In this document: in pieces, positions 1-9,933 of the stretch | How positions within the stretch are numbered: the stretch's first letter is position 1 | Layout of the letters: each line of letters opens with the position of its first letter | Source of the DNA: Phycomyces nitens | Taxonomy: Eukaryota > Mucoromycota > Mucoromycetes > Mucorales > Phycomycetaceae | DNA length: 64,000 nt | Reading direction: 5' to 3' | Assembly: GCA_022702545.1 (NCBI GenBank) | Contig: JAHRBC010000001.1 | Location: forward strand, 8,804,001-8,868,000 | The notes under the pieces: model-generated | Databases searched by the model: none | What the model was told of the DNA's origin: nothing | Seen by the model: the letters and a program-made list of their open reading frames with translations, nothing else | Translations under genes and position numbers: made by a program

Positions 1-634
1 ATGCATCCGAGCGCCCAATGCGGCCAAACACAGCATACAGTTTTTGACATTGGCGAGTATCCTGGTCCTCTAGGGCTCGTAGGACAGTAGGATGAAGGGC
101 AGTTTCAAGATCGTGCTGCAAGCTCTCTAGCAAGGCACGCCGGACATCAAACTCTGGTGTGTGCTGGAATACATCCAGACTCTGTTGAGCTTGTTGAAGA
201 CGGAGTGCACACGCTTCATAATCTTGCTGCTCCAATGCCTTTGTTGCTTCGTTTTCGAGCTGACTCCAATTCTCGGCTTCTTTTAGCTGTGCTTTGCATT
301 GTTCCATGCGTGTCTTGACGACATGGAGTTGTCGCAAGGTCTCTAGAGCATCCTGGCTCTCATGATCACTGATTTGATGTTGAACGTCTATTACTTGTTG
401 ATGAGTTGACTTGCAATCCACAGTCAGTCGTTCGAGATCATACAAAAGGCGAGGGAGTTGGGTTAGGAGATGCTGGGTCAATTGTGTGACTTTGCGGGAA
501 GTGTGTTCTCCTGTGTGCTGTAATGTACTCATTACAACCGTAGTCTGTTCGACCTGAGCAGGGGCTGCAAGGGTCTGGTTGATCCATTGTTTGATATCAA
601 AGTCAGGATTGGCAAATGCGTCCAGATGAACCAT
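1..634 (-). CDS. COG7: Conserved oligomeric Golgi complex subunit 7, N-terminal part (cut by window start)
   Basis: Reading the minus strand from the ATG at 634-632 gives 211 codons without a stop up to the window edge. The protein starts MVHLDAFANPDFDIKQW and continues with heptad-rich helical sequence, including a KTRMEQCKAQLKEAENWSQL segment, which resembles the N-terminal coiled-coil part of metazoan COG7 (FDVKEWIN, then VKSRMQLA..ADKWSTL). COG7 belongs to lobe B of the COG tether, which captures retrograde vesicles at the Golgi and keeps glycosyltransferases in place. No intron is needed in this part. The start lies 189 bp from the divergent SBDS start, so the two probably share a promoter region. 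The C-terminal two thirds lie outside the window. Identification is by remembered family resemblance, and the match is good along the whole visible length. Confidence 0.92.
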   Translation of the reverse strand, partial: MVHLDAFANPDFDIKQWINQTLAAPAQVEQTTVVMSTLQHTGEHTSRKVTQLTQHLLTQLPRLLYDLERLTVDCKSTHQQVIDVQHQISDHESQDALETLRQLHVVKTRMEQCKAQLKEAENWSQLENEATKALEQQDYEACALRLQQAQQSLDVFQHTPEFDVRRALLESLQHDLETALHPTVLRALEDQDTRQCQKLYAVFGRIGRSDA

Positions 635-823
635 CCGCAACCAACAACAACAAGAAGAAGAAGAAGAAAAGGGGAGGAAATGACTATTGAGAGAATGGAA
701 AGGATTCCAAAGTGAATGAGAGCGGAGTGGACGGTGACTGCGGTAAGCCAAAGAGAATAAAGAAGCCTCGAAAAAATATAATCCTGCTTACCATTCACAC
801 ACAAATATCCATTCCCACACACC
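635..823. promoter_or_regulatory. Short divergent intergenic region COG7 / SBDS
   Basis: This 189 bp gap separates two divergent start codons and must hold both 5' UTRs and core promoters. It contains a GAA/AAG-rich stretch (about 645-675) and no clear TATA box. A bidirectional promoter is inferred from the geometry only. Confidence 0.4.
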
Positions 824-1932
824 ATGGTGATTCAACAGCCCAGCTCACAGATCAAGTAATAATCTCGGCTGTCAGTCTGTACAAAGACACCTACTGAATG
901 TTGATTGTCTTGCAGATTGACCAATGTCTCAATTGTCCGACTGAGAAAAGGTGGCAAGCGATTTGAACTCGCATGTTACAAGAACAAGGTTATGGAATGG
1001 CGCTCGAACGTGTATGTAGATCCTCTGCCCAATCCTTGTATGATTGGCAATTGATAGTCTTGGGAAGAAATGGCTAAAGAAAAAAGAATATGAGTATAGA
1101 GAGTCGGATCTGGATGAGGTGCTCCAAGTACACAGCGTGTTTATTAATGTCTCCAAAGGCCAAGTTGCCAGTAAGAGTGATCTTGAAAAGTGCTTCAAGA
1201 CAGACGAAACCGAAAAGGTTATTCTAGAGGCAAGTAAATGACACAAAGAGTACAGAAAAGTCTGGCTAGAATAAGTATTTGGACTGACCTTTACAAAAAA
1301 AAGATCCTCAAGAAAGGTGAACTCCAGGTAGCAGAAAAGGAACGTTCGAACCAGCTAGAGTCCATGTGGAAGGATATTGCAAATATTGTTACGGATAATT
1401 GTGTCAACCCACAAACCAAAAGACCCTATACGGTTACCATGATTGAAAAGGCCATGCAGGATCTTCATTTGAGTGTCAATCCAAAGCGTAGTTCAAAGTC
1501 TCAAGTAAGTTTAATAATAATAATAATAATAATAATAAAAATAAAATGGTCTTTATGGTTTAACAGATTTGTTACTAGGCACTAGAAGTCATTAAGCAGC
1601 TTCAAGAGAAGCAGATGTTGCCTATCCAGAGAGCTCAGATGCGCCTCAGAGTAACGGTGTCTGCTGGAAAGGATACAAAGAAACTGCGCGACAAGATTCT
1701 TCCTTTGGTGACCTCTGTTGAAGATGAAGACTTTGAGTCTACTGAATATGAACTTGCAAGTATCTTATGTGGTTTGGATCTGTGTTTATTTACTTTATAA
1801 AAATAGATTGCTCTGGTGGACCCTGGAAAGTACCGGATCATTCAAGACATCCTTCAGAATGAAGCAAAGGGAAAGGGTCAATTGGAGATTATGAATTTGC
1901 GTGAAAAGGAGGAGGGTGATGAACAGTTCTAA
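824..1932 (+). CDS. SBDS: SBDS/Sdo1 ribosome maturation protein, six exons
   Basis: The spliced product starts [20 protein letters not shown] and follows Sdo1/SBDS to its end (EEGDEQF, stop 1930-1932). SBDS works with the GTPase EFL1 to release eIF6 from pre-60S subunits in the cytoplasm. Exons read as 824-855, 916-1011, 1101-1229, 1304-1504, 1579-1755 and 1807-1932. All three family domains are present: FYSH ([19 protein letters not shown]), the helical middle domain ([14 protein letters not shown]) and the ferredoxin-like C-terminus. Introns 3 and 5 can only be joined in frame with GC donors (1230 and 1756, both GCAAGT); the nearby GT choices shift the frame and meet stops. The stop lies 14 bp from the convergent MON1 stop, so the transcripts must overlap at their 3' ends. 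The start fits the family N-terminus exactly. Confidence 0.96.
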
Positions 1933-1946
1933 AGTATATACAGTAT

Positions 1947-3869
1947 TTAAAATACGGGCGAATTCAAAATAAACAGACTGTCTTCGTTTTTCTTGATCCA
2001 GCGTAGTAGTTGGTTTGAACTGGCAATCAAGACTGGCTTTGGAGTAGTGGGCCCAAACACTACATAGAGCTCAAATGAAGATGTAATCTAGATAGAGAAA
2101 CCACTCAGTTTTAAAACATATATGATATATATATATAAATGTTATCTCTATAGCACTTTACCCATCCTAGCATGATTTCATGTTCACTATGGTGGTAATA
2201 TAACTTGAGCACCCTTGTCCTGGCATGCATTCTATCGTACACATGCTGGTACAAACGGTATAGCCTATAGACAGTGTGAATACCAACCCTTTTGGATCAT
2301 AAACCCACCTTTTTCTATTGCAATCATTTTCATAGGGCCCACTAAAGGCAGGGCTTGTGAATTGGACATGATTCTTGGCCTTGTACATAAAGTGAAGTAA
2401 TGCAGGTACCCCAACGTCCTCTGTGGTATAGAGTTCATCTGAAGCCTTTAAGACATTCTCCAAAACGCTCTTCTTTTTCATGGCTTCCACCATTGTTGTT
2501 TTCCATTCACTCAATTCAAAGAAACTGTCTTTGCTCGTACTGATCATGACCATTGAAATATCACGTTCAATATAGCAAATGTAGGCATGCAGAAATCCCT
2601 GAGAATTGAACTTTGGTAGACAAAGAGGGGTCCATGATTCAGCAGTGTGAAATGTGGTCGATCCAGTCAACATGTTGAATAAGAGGTGAAGATCTATATT
2701 TCACAGAGTATCAGACACTTTTAATCCCTGTCACAATCTCTACCACTTACCTGAAGGGTGCAGGCTGTGCTTCCTTGGCCTTAGAAGAGTGACAAGTCTA
2801 CCTTTGGCTACAACCATGGCATAAAGCAAATCCTACATTTAAGGATCAGTTTAGGCTCCCTTTTTTTCAATATCTGCCCAGAATTGCCTTGACTCTTCCA
2901 TCGGACAGAATCGATCCAGCCTGATCCCGCACGGATCTATTGAGGCGTAGACATTGAAGAGCACTGAGCATAAAACTGTGATCATTGTTGAATAGTGTTG
3001 CCAGACTATCGAGGAACACTTCGGTTCCTGTAAATAAGGGTCCTGCAGATTAGCTTCTTGGCTTTATTATTAAATAGCCAAAACTTGCCTCCCAAGAGTC
3101 TTCTCAGATCAAAATTTACTCTTTGTTCGAATATTCGGGTCAGTTGTACGCTAGTGAGAACACTAAGGATCTGGTTGTGGAGGTACAGGAGCTGATCACG
3201 TAGTTGGCCGTCAGATTCACCGGTTCGAGATACAGCAACAAAGTAGAGAGGGTCCTTTAAGAGGAATACGAATGTATGGTTGCCTGCATGTATCGACCTA
3301 GACGTTTAATGAGACTCTTTTCTATATATACATATATATACATATATATACATATATACATATATGTATATTGGGCTTATTCTCTTTACTTTATCGTGTC
3401 GTCACCGTCTTGAAAGAATGAGATGATGGCCTGAATGACACCCATTAAAGAAGATATCCGAGACTCATCGCCATATCTGTGCAATAACATTCATAAATAT
3501 TTAAACTTGTTTGTGTACATACAAAAAAAAGATGAAACGTACCGGGTCCATATGGGTTTTCCAGCACTACTCAGTATAAAAAAGTGCTTTTTGTGCTGTA
3601 TCCATGTAGCGCCATGATCTAATCCAGGAATTCAAAAGGCCATTTCTCAAAGGCTTCAATGTACGTAATTCTCTTCTACCTTGCTTTGATTGCCGACGGT
3701 GTTGACTGGCATCGGCAAGGACAGAACTACGAGAGCCTTGTCGACGGAGCTTGTTGTGGCCTTTGACCAGTTCACTCATTGTAGAGTTTGACGAGTAGCT
3801 AGAGTCGCATGAAGATGCGATTTCATCAGTCTTGTCAGATTCTTGTTTCTTGATCAAGACTGGTTCCAT
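1947..3869 (-). CDS. MON1: Vacuolar fusion protein Mon1 (Mon1-Ccz1 RAB7 exchange factor subunit)
   Basis: Conserved Mon1 blocks appear in order on the minus strand: HKKHFFILSSAGKPIWTR, FDLRRLLGG, LFTGTEVFLDSL, ESWTPLCLPKFNSQGFLHAYI, VGVPALLHFMYKAKN, the FTSP motif, RLYRLYQHVYDRMH, LGWITSSFELYVVFGP and LLRWIKKNEDSLFI. Mon1 and Ccz1 together activate Ypt7/RAB7 on late endosomes, vacuoles and autophagosomes. The N-terminal ~70 residues are Ser-rich and unconserved, as is usual. Introns are tiny: a 46-nt one (GTACAT..TTAG) restores frame before the HKKH block, a 44-nt one lies near 2290, and one at 3088-3043 uses a GC donor (GCAAGT) because the GT alternative runs into a stop. The start is the first ATG of the open frame at 3869. 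The final stop is at 1949-1947. Exon borders between these blocks were not all fixed. Confidence 0.92.
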
Positions 3870-5393
3870 GATAAGAAAATAGATTTAGAGAAGGGAGAAA
3901 GGGAGGGAAAGATGAATGATCGGCTAATGAACTCCGATCCTGCTTATATTTTTTTGCAATTTCATATCAGAAACGTTTGTATTAATGCCCGAGTGCTTTT
4001 GATATATGTGTCTTTGTAAGAAGAAGAAGAAAAACAGGCATTTTGGATTAATAGCAAGAGGTATTTATGATTATAAATGTCTATTACTATGGCAATATGA
4101 TATCTGTCTGGTAATACGGCCAAATGTCCCAAATATCATATCATATCATATCTAGGATACAGATAGTAGAATGTAAAGTAGCCATTATACAATCAAGGAC
4201 TTATGACTATCAAACAATAAGAAGTTCAGATCAACTTGGTCTTGTGCGACCCAAAGTATCCTCATTGAATCCTTTCAAGCTGAATGCTATGAGGATCTGT
4301 TTGTGGTTTCTAGGATTATAAAGTGCACATCTAAAGCCAATTGTGATGGCATTAAACACGTCATTTTACATCACATATAGCTTCTAGGCATCAGAACAAA
4401 GATTTGATAAACAAGTACAGCTAGTAAAGGTCTTTACTGATACTATTATTATAATATAGATATGAATACTTATAATGCATACAAAACTCAAGTATACTCA
4501 ATATTAAATATCTCTAGCAGGGCAATAAACATGAAAAAAAAAACCATTATTTCAAGAATTCTATAGCCTTTCCACATCTCCAAGCCTACTTGGACACAAA
4601 GAAGTTGGCTCATACAAAAAGAAAAGTATTAACAATCAAGATTATACAGGAATATTTAATAAGCCTAGAATCGCATTTTTATTAACAAAGGGGCCTGTTA
4701 ATTATCTATCAATAATCTACAAACCCATTGAACTTATCTTTAATGTTGGAACCAGCAACCAAAAAGATCTCTATAGAAATAATTCCTTGACCACAAAGTT
4801 TACACACTAGAAATCCTTTTCAACATGACTAGTAGCCAGATTCACAAGATTAACGGTATTTACAGTTGCTTCCAGCCATACAATTCTGGCTCGTATGTTC
4901 ATTATAAAGATAAAGATTCTAGTGGCTCATTGAAATTGAAATAAAAGTATTGGAAAAAGAAAATGTTACAACTCTGCCTTTTAGCGTAATTGCCAAGAGA
5001 AAATAAAGAAATCTGACTGACCCGAGAACCTAGTATATTCAAATATTACGAGAAAATAAAAGGCTTGGACCACCCAGGCCTTTAAGATGGTCTATCAAAC
5101 TGCCACTTGGTATCTTTTTCTTCTTCTATAAATCATATCCAATACAATCTACCTAGCCAGAGATAATTTTATTTCATTTCTATCGATATAAACTGGTTTA
5201 ATAAAAATCAATATTTTTGCCAAGTTTATTGATAGCCAAGCCAAGCCAACAGGCTGTGAGACCTTTTTCCCCTCGTACAGAATTACGTACAGCCAAAGGA
5301 CAAGATATTTCTTGGATTTCAACAGATCATTTAGTTGTATTTAAGAATGATTTTTATTTGCAAAATGCTTGTTCTTTATAATTATAATTGCAA
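3870..5393. other. Intergenic, AT-rich, no gene seen
   Basis: About 1.5 kb of AT-rich DNA between the MON1 start and the next reading frame. Open frames are under 70 codons and show no family pattern. The right third must contain the promoter of the downstream gene. A CAAGCCAAGCCAAC stretch lies near 5230. Confidence 0.5.
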
Positions 5394-7530
5394 TGAACTA
5401 TCAAGGCGACCCAGAAGTACAACAACTATTGGTCATAAAGGGAGATGACGGTAGACATTTTTTCAAAACTAGTTATTTCAGAGACTGGTCATTTCGCCTT
5501 GGAATCGGATGTGCTTTGCTCTATATCATCTATATACTTCAAGCCACAGATAGACATATAGATTCAGTACCCAAGGACAATAGAGAATTGACGGTTGAAA
5601 TGGTAAGCCTATACAACAGCCAGATATACCTTCTTCTTTTTTTGATAACAGTCTTTTTTTTTTTAATGAACAGCAGAATCAACCGGACTCTTGCCCTGAT
5701 CTAGTGTATCCTTGGTTTGGAGAGCCAGTTTTTCCGATTTCTTCTCAATACACAAGCCTAATGATTCACTTTCACGAAGCAAACAACACTTCAAAGGTAC
5801 AAGAAACTCGCTATACCTTTTTTGTCCACATGAATTAATATCCAAAGCTTGGAAAAATCTACCAGCCAAATAGTATTCGTGTACAACAGAACAGCACAAC
5901 ACAAGAAGTCGTGGTTACGTTTGCTATCAAGACTGGCAAAGAACACCAAGACAGGATTTACATGATGCCAGAATACGTAAACACAAATACAATCGCTCTT
6001 CACCTTGGGGTAAGCATTCCAAATGACGGATCTTCACCCTCCAGACAACCTTACATTACTTGTAGGCCACCAACCTTGAATATGACGATGAGCATATATG
6101 TCTCTCTATCGATATTATTGTCGATGTGCCTGTTAATACCACCCTAGAGTCTTTTGGATACTCTGGATTTGGTAAGCCCATTACAAGCAGCCTCGATTTT
6201 CCTGCCGGTCTTTCATTGTCTGAACCTTTAAGATGAATAACGTCACTTTAAGTGAGACGGCGCACGCAGTATATATATTGTATTCTCTGGTTCAATCAAA
6301 GGCCAGATCAATCTGTGAAACAGACTGTCTGGCTATATGTTGTACACGGCAGTACAGTGGCTGGACCCCCCAAACATTCACTTTCCAATAAAGTTTTGAA
6401 TACTTGAGGAAATAACGAGTTATTAAGAACGATTGCTAATCCAAAAAAGATAGTAAAGTGATTGGGATATGCATTGGATCAAAGAATATCTATTTTTCAC
6501 TAATGATAAGAGTGCTTGTGAAATTCAGACTGGATAAATGTTTTTGATGGTAATGGTATTCAAATGTAGTTCAAGTACAAGTACAGATGGTAACAATGGC
6601 ATCCTTTGGAATTCCGGATTGAAGCACTAGTGAAGTTATCGATTTCAAAAAGCTCGTTTTTTCTTTCTTTTCATAGTGGACAAGTAAAAGGGTTTTGAGA
6701 TCCAGACCTGGATTTATGGGTACCGAGTGTTTTGTTTGGCTACCAGGAATTGGAAACAGGGCCGTAGGATAAATGTCCAGTAGCCCCGGGGGTTTCTATT
6801 GCTAGATTATAAATCAATATAGTCTGTCTACTCGATGCCGTCTGAAATAAAGTCAATCTGCAAGAATGGCAGCGCCACGAGGTACAATTGAATACTTAAA
6901 GACATGCTTGCTTGCTTGATTGATTGATTGATTTTTCTCTGCTACCAAGATACCCAATAAAGAGACAATTCTCTTGGTTAATCCAAAGAAGAAGAAAAAG
7001 ATGGAAAGAATCGTTGTTCATTTCTTTGGGATACATTAAGCTCTTGTTGACAAGATTTATACAATATGAATTGAATCATGCTGCTTCCAAGCATGTTATT
7101 AATATACTGGCAGTCAAGTAAAATATAAGCAGCTTAAATGTTACAAGGGATTCTAAGGATGCTTAAAATCAAGAATTGACCAAAATGTATTACAGCAGAG
7201 CAATGAGTAATGCTGTGACTCATATTTCTGATTGCCGATTGACTGTCAACGGGACATACTTGATTAGTAACAAGAACCGGCGTCGACAAGCAATCAAGGA
7301 ATACCAAGAAACCAAGTCCTTGACTACTTTGTCTTTAATCTCAAACCATACTCTTTAATACATGATACTCTTAACAAGCTTGATTCTCTCTTTTTTTTTT
7401 AAATATATATATATATTTATGATTACGTAGATTCAGGTGTACATTGTGCCTGGCACACCAAGTTTTACTACAGGTGTCAAGTTCACTGTCAAGAATCTAA
7501 TTACGCACACAAAAAAGAAACATTAAAGAC
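5394..7530 (+). pseudogene. Decayed gene for a single-pass membrane protein with beta-rich extracellular repeats
   Basis: The first part looks like a normal gene. The ATG at 5394 starts a ~45-residue cytosolic segment, then a membrane span (LGIGCALLYIIYIL), then an outer domain. It is built from exons joined by clean introns (GTAAGC..ACAG at about 5603-5672, GTACAA..AAAG at about 5797-5848, GTAAGC..GTAG at 6011-6064). After the segment ending LESFGYSGF (about 6171) the next splice gives an immediate stop, and pieces of plausible coding sequence lie in shifted frames: SGSIKGQINL near 6291-6320, AVTHISDCRLTVNG near 7211-7252 and VYIVPGTPSFTTG near 7440-7478. This resembles the N-anchored adhesin-like proteins with GSI-type repeats that are common in Mucoromycota, but that family link is weak. 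A truncated but working gene ending near 6235 is the alternative. Confidence 0.35.
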
Positions 7531-9262
7531 ATAAACAAAGTTGAATGTCTTGGAGACTAGACCTTGATACACTCTGGGTGTAGAGTCCCTGCGATTTCTC
7601 TTATATCTTCCAAGTATCGATCCTATAGTTCCACAGATGGCTCTTTTTTTAGTATTATAAACAGTGGTTGTGATTCCTTGGTTCTATAGTCATTTCATCA
7701 AATAAATAAAATAAAATAAAATAAAACTATAGCCTGTTGTCTTGAAGCACCAACTAGTCGAATAATTTAGCACTATTTGATGAACATCAATCTAGAAATG
7801 AAGCCTAGTAGTCTTTTAGAATTTCAAGGTGGCTAATTCTTAATAATGAGTTTAATTATACTTTATAGAAATATATATTGATTGAAATGAAAATTTGATT
7901 AATACAAGGGTGTGGATCATGAATTGGCCCCCCCAAAAAAGCAAAAAATCATTCCAAGAATACAAACAGGTTTACAGGAGAATAAGCTCTGCAATATAAT
8001 CAATTGGGCAAACTAATCAAAGAAAACATGTCTACAGTCTATCAATTACTTACTACAAGAAATCGATATCTGTATCCTTGGATACCAAAGAGGCGACCAG
8101 ATTCCCTAGAGTCCACATCAGCCCTCGTGTGCCTTTTTTATGTTGGGCAGAAACGGAAAAACTATAGGAATCTGAATATACTAGTCTGACTAGAAAAATA
8201 TAATATATATATACCCAAAGCTCAGCATCAGTACCTTGAAGCCCATTGATTGTGTAGTCTTGTACTTTGTCTTGTGTGATAGGCTCAGTAGTTAGCCAGC
8301 CATTACCACAATCATTGGTATCATCTTCTTATCCCACTCATCTTTATTATGATTTCCTTTTTATCATCAAAGTAAAAAATGTATATAGATCCATGATTAT
8401 ATTAATTTTATTTTTGGGGAGATTGATGTTTTATTGAGGTATTAACGACTATTTGGTATCATAGAACCTGGTCTGTACCTCTACAAAGCCCAATAAATAT
8501 AATACAGCCTTTTGATTCACAAGAATGTCCAAACAGGATATTGAAAATGGTCCAAATCCGTATAGAGCAAACCCTAAAAAAATAAGCAGTAAATGTTCCG
8601 CCTTGGCGACATTAATTATATATAAAATGTCTTTTAAGACCAAATAATTGTGTTCATGTATGAGCTAATTGTTAAAGACATTTTTGATTGAATAAAGAAA
8701 GTCTAATATCCTTTATGGTTCCGGCTATAACGGCTACCTTGAAAAATACTAGTGATATTTCCTGGTAACACTCATGTTGAGCTAAAAACATTTCTATTCC
8801 CAAACAAGGTCAAGGTCGGCTAGTGCCCAAATATATAATAATAATAATCATAATATTATTATTATTATTTTTAAATAAAAAAAGGTTCGCCACTCATATA
8901 AAGAGATTCAGTTATGTTAAAAACAAATTACATATATACATATGTATTTTCAATCTTTTTCATTAAATAATCCAGCACAAGGACTGAATTGGTTGCCTAT
9001 GAGGCAGAGTAATTACGAAAGTTACCAACAAAAAGGAATTATGTACAATAAATAGAGAGAGAGAGAGATAGAGAGATAGTTTTTGAAAGGGAGTTTGGGA
9101 TAAAGGGATTATAGGTCGTGAATACGCACAGCGTAATAAATATATGTATAAAAGGAGAGAAATATATGTAGGAAAGGGTAGGCACAGATGTTGCACCAGA
9201 CACAACAGCCATAAAAATGTTGTGTTTTGTGGGGACCAGCTCCGTTGAATTTTTTTTTTGGG
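7531..9262. other. Intergenic, AT-rich, no gene seen
   Basis: Contains simple sequence: AAATA repeats near 7700-7725, ATA/TTA repeats near 8829-8872 and GAGA near 9055-9080. The longest open frames (61-80 codons) show no recognisable pattern. The part nearest 7531 may hold further remains of the decayed gene upstream. Confidence 0.5.
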
Positions 9263-9832
9263 TTAATAGCTGGCGACCGCGTACTGCAATCCCTGGGGTG
9301 GGACAGGGTTTGAATCGAATCGACTGTACCAGACAGGCGAATTCTCTGTCAAACGAGTTTCAGGTTCACGCTTTCCAAGCCACTTTCGACAGAAATGTAC
9401 AAAGCGTGTACCAGGCACATTGATCTTTCCACGAGAAAGAAGGCGGCGGGCTGGTGAGGACTTTGATTTATCGAGTTTGTCAAATCCATTTTCAAGAGGA
9501 GCCGCAAATGAAACCGAGCGTTTTTCTGTGCTAAGGCTGCAGGGCGTACGGGTGGAGGCATAGGAAGATGGCGAACAGGAGGAGAAGGCTGTGTTTGAGA
9601 GGCTGACGTAAGACTCGGTGGTTGGCTGCTTTGATTGAGGGTGTTCTACAGTGGGTAGGAAGCAGGAGTCGTTGTGGTAAGGAAAGGGCATTAGACGGGG
9701 AGATTCCATCACACAGTCTTTGGTGGAGGTTCGGCGACGTCGGGAAATGTTGCTGCTGTGAAGCTCTGCTTCTTCTCTTTCCTTTCTCGAGAGGTTTTCT
9801 TTGGTAAGAGGTAGACGACGAGAAGAGTACAT
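9263..9832 (-). CDS. Hypothetical basic, Ser-rich protein (190 aa) with a possible PP1-docking motif
   Basis: The open frame extends 34 codons further upstream (to 9934), but a TATATAAG element on the minus strand at 9886-9879 lies 47 bp before the ATG at 9832. MYSSRRLPLTKEN.. is therefore the better start. The protein is intronless, rich in Ser, Arg and Pro, and has no membrane span or known domain. Residues around KRSVSF match the RVxF docking pattern for protein phosphatase 1, and SPARRLLSRGKI beside it is strongly basic. The C-terminus has a more ordered stretch (RFVHFCRKWLGKRE). GC content is clearly higher than in the flanking DNA, which favours a real gene. Function unknown; the phosphatase idea rests on a short motif only. 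Confidence 0.5.
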   Translation of the reverse strand: MYSSRRLPLTKENLSRKEREEAELHSSNISRRRRTSTKDCVMESPRLMPFPYHNDSCFLPTVEHPQSKQPTTESYVSLSNTAFSSCSPSSYASTRTPCSLSTEKRSVSFAAPLENGFDKLDKSKSSPARRLLSRGKINVPGTRFVHFCRKWLGKREPETRLTENSPVWYSRFDSNPVPPQGLQYAVASY

Positions 9833-9878
9833 TGGATGAATAAGAGAGAGAAATAAGAAAGACGAGAAAAAATAATTG

Positions 9879-9886
9879 CTTATATA
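9879..9886 (-). promoter_or_regulatory. TATA box of the 9263-9832 gene
   Basis: TATATAAG on the minus strand, 47 bp upstream of the ATG at 9832, followed by a pyrimidine-rich stretch (TCTCGTCTTTCTT) typical of fungal transcription starts. It decides between the two possible starts. Confidence 0.5.
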
Positions 9887-9933
9887 GCTGGGGTCGATCT
9901 CGGTATTCACGGGTATCTTGACCGGGTCACCCA

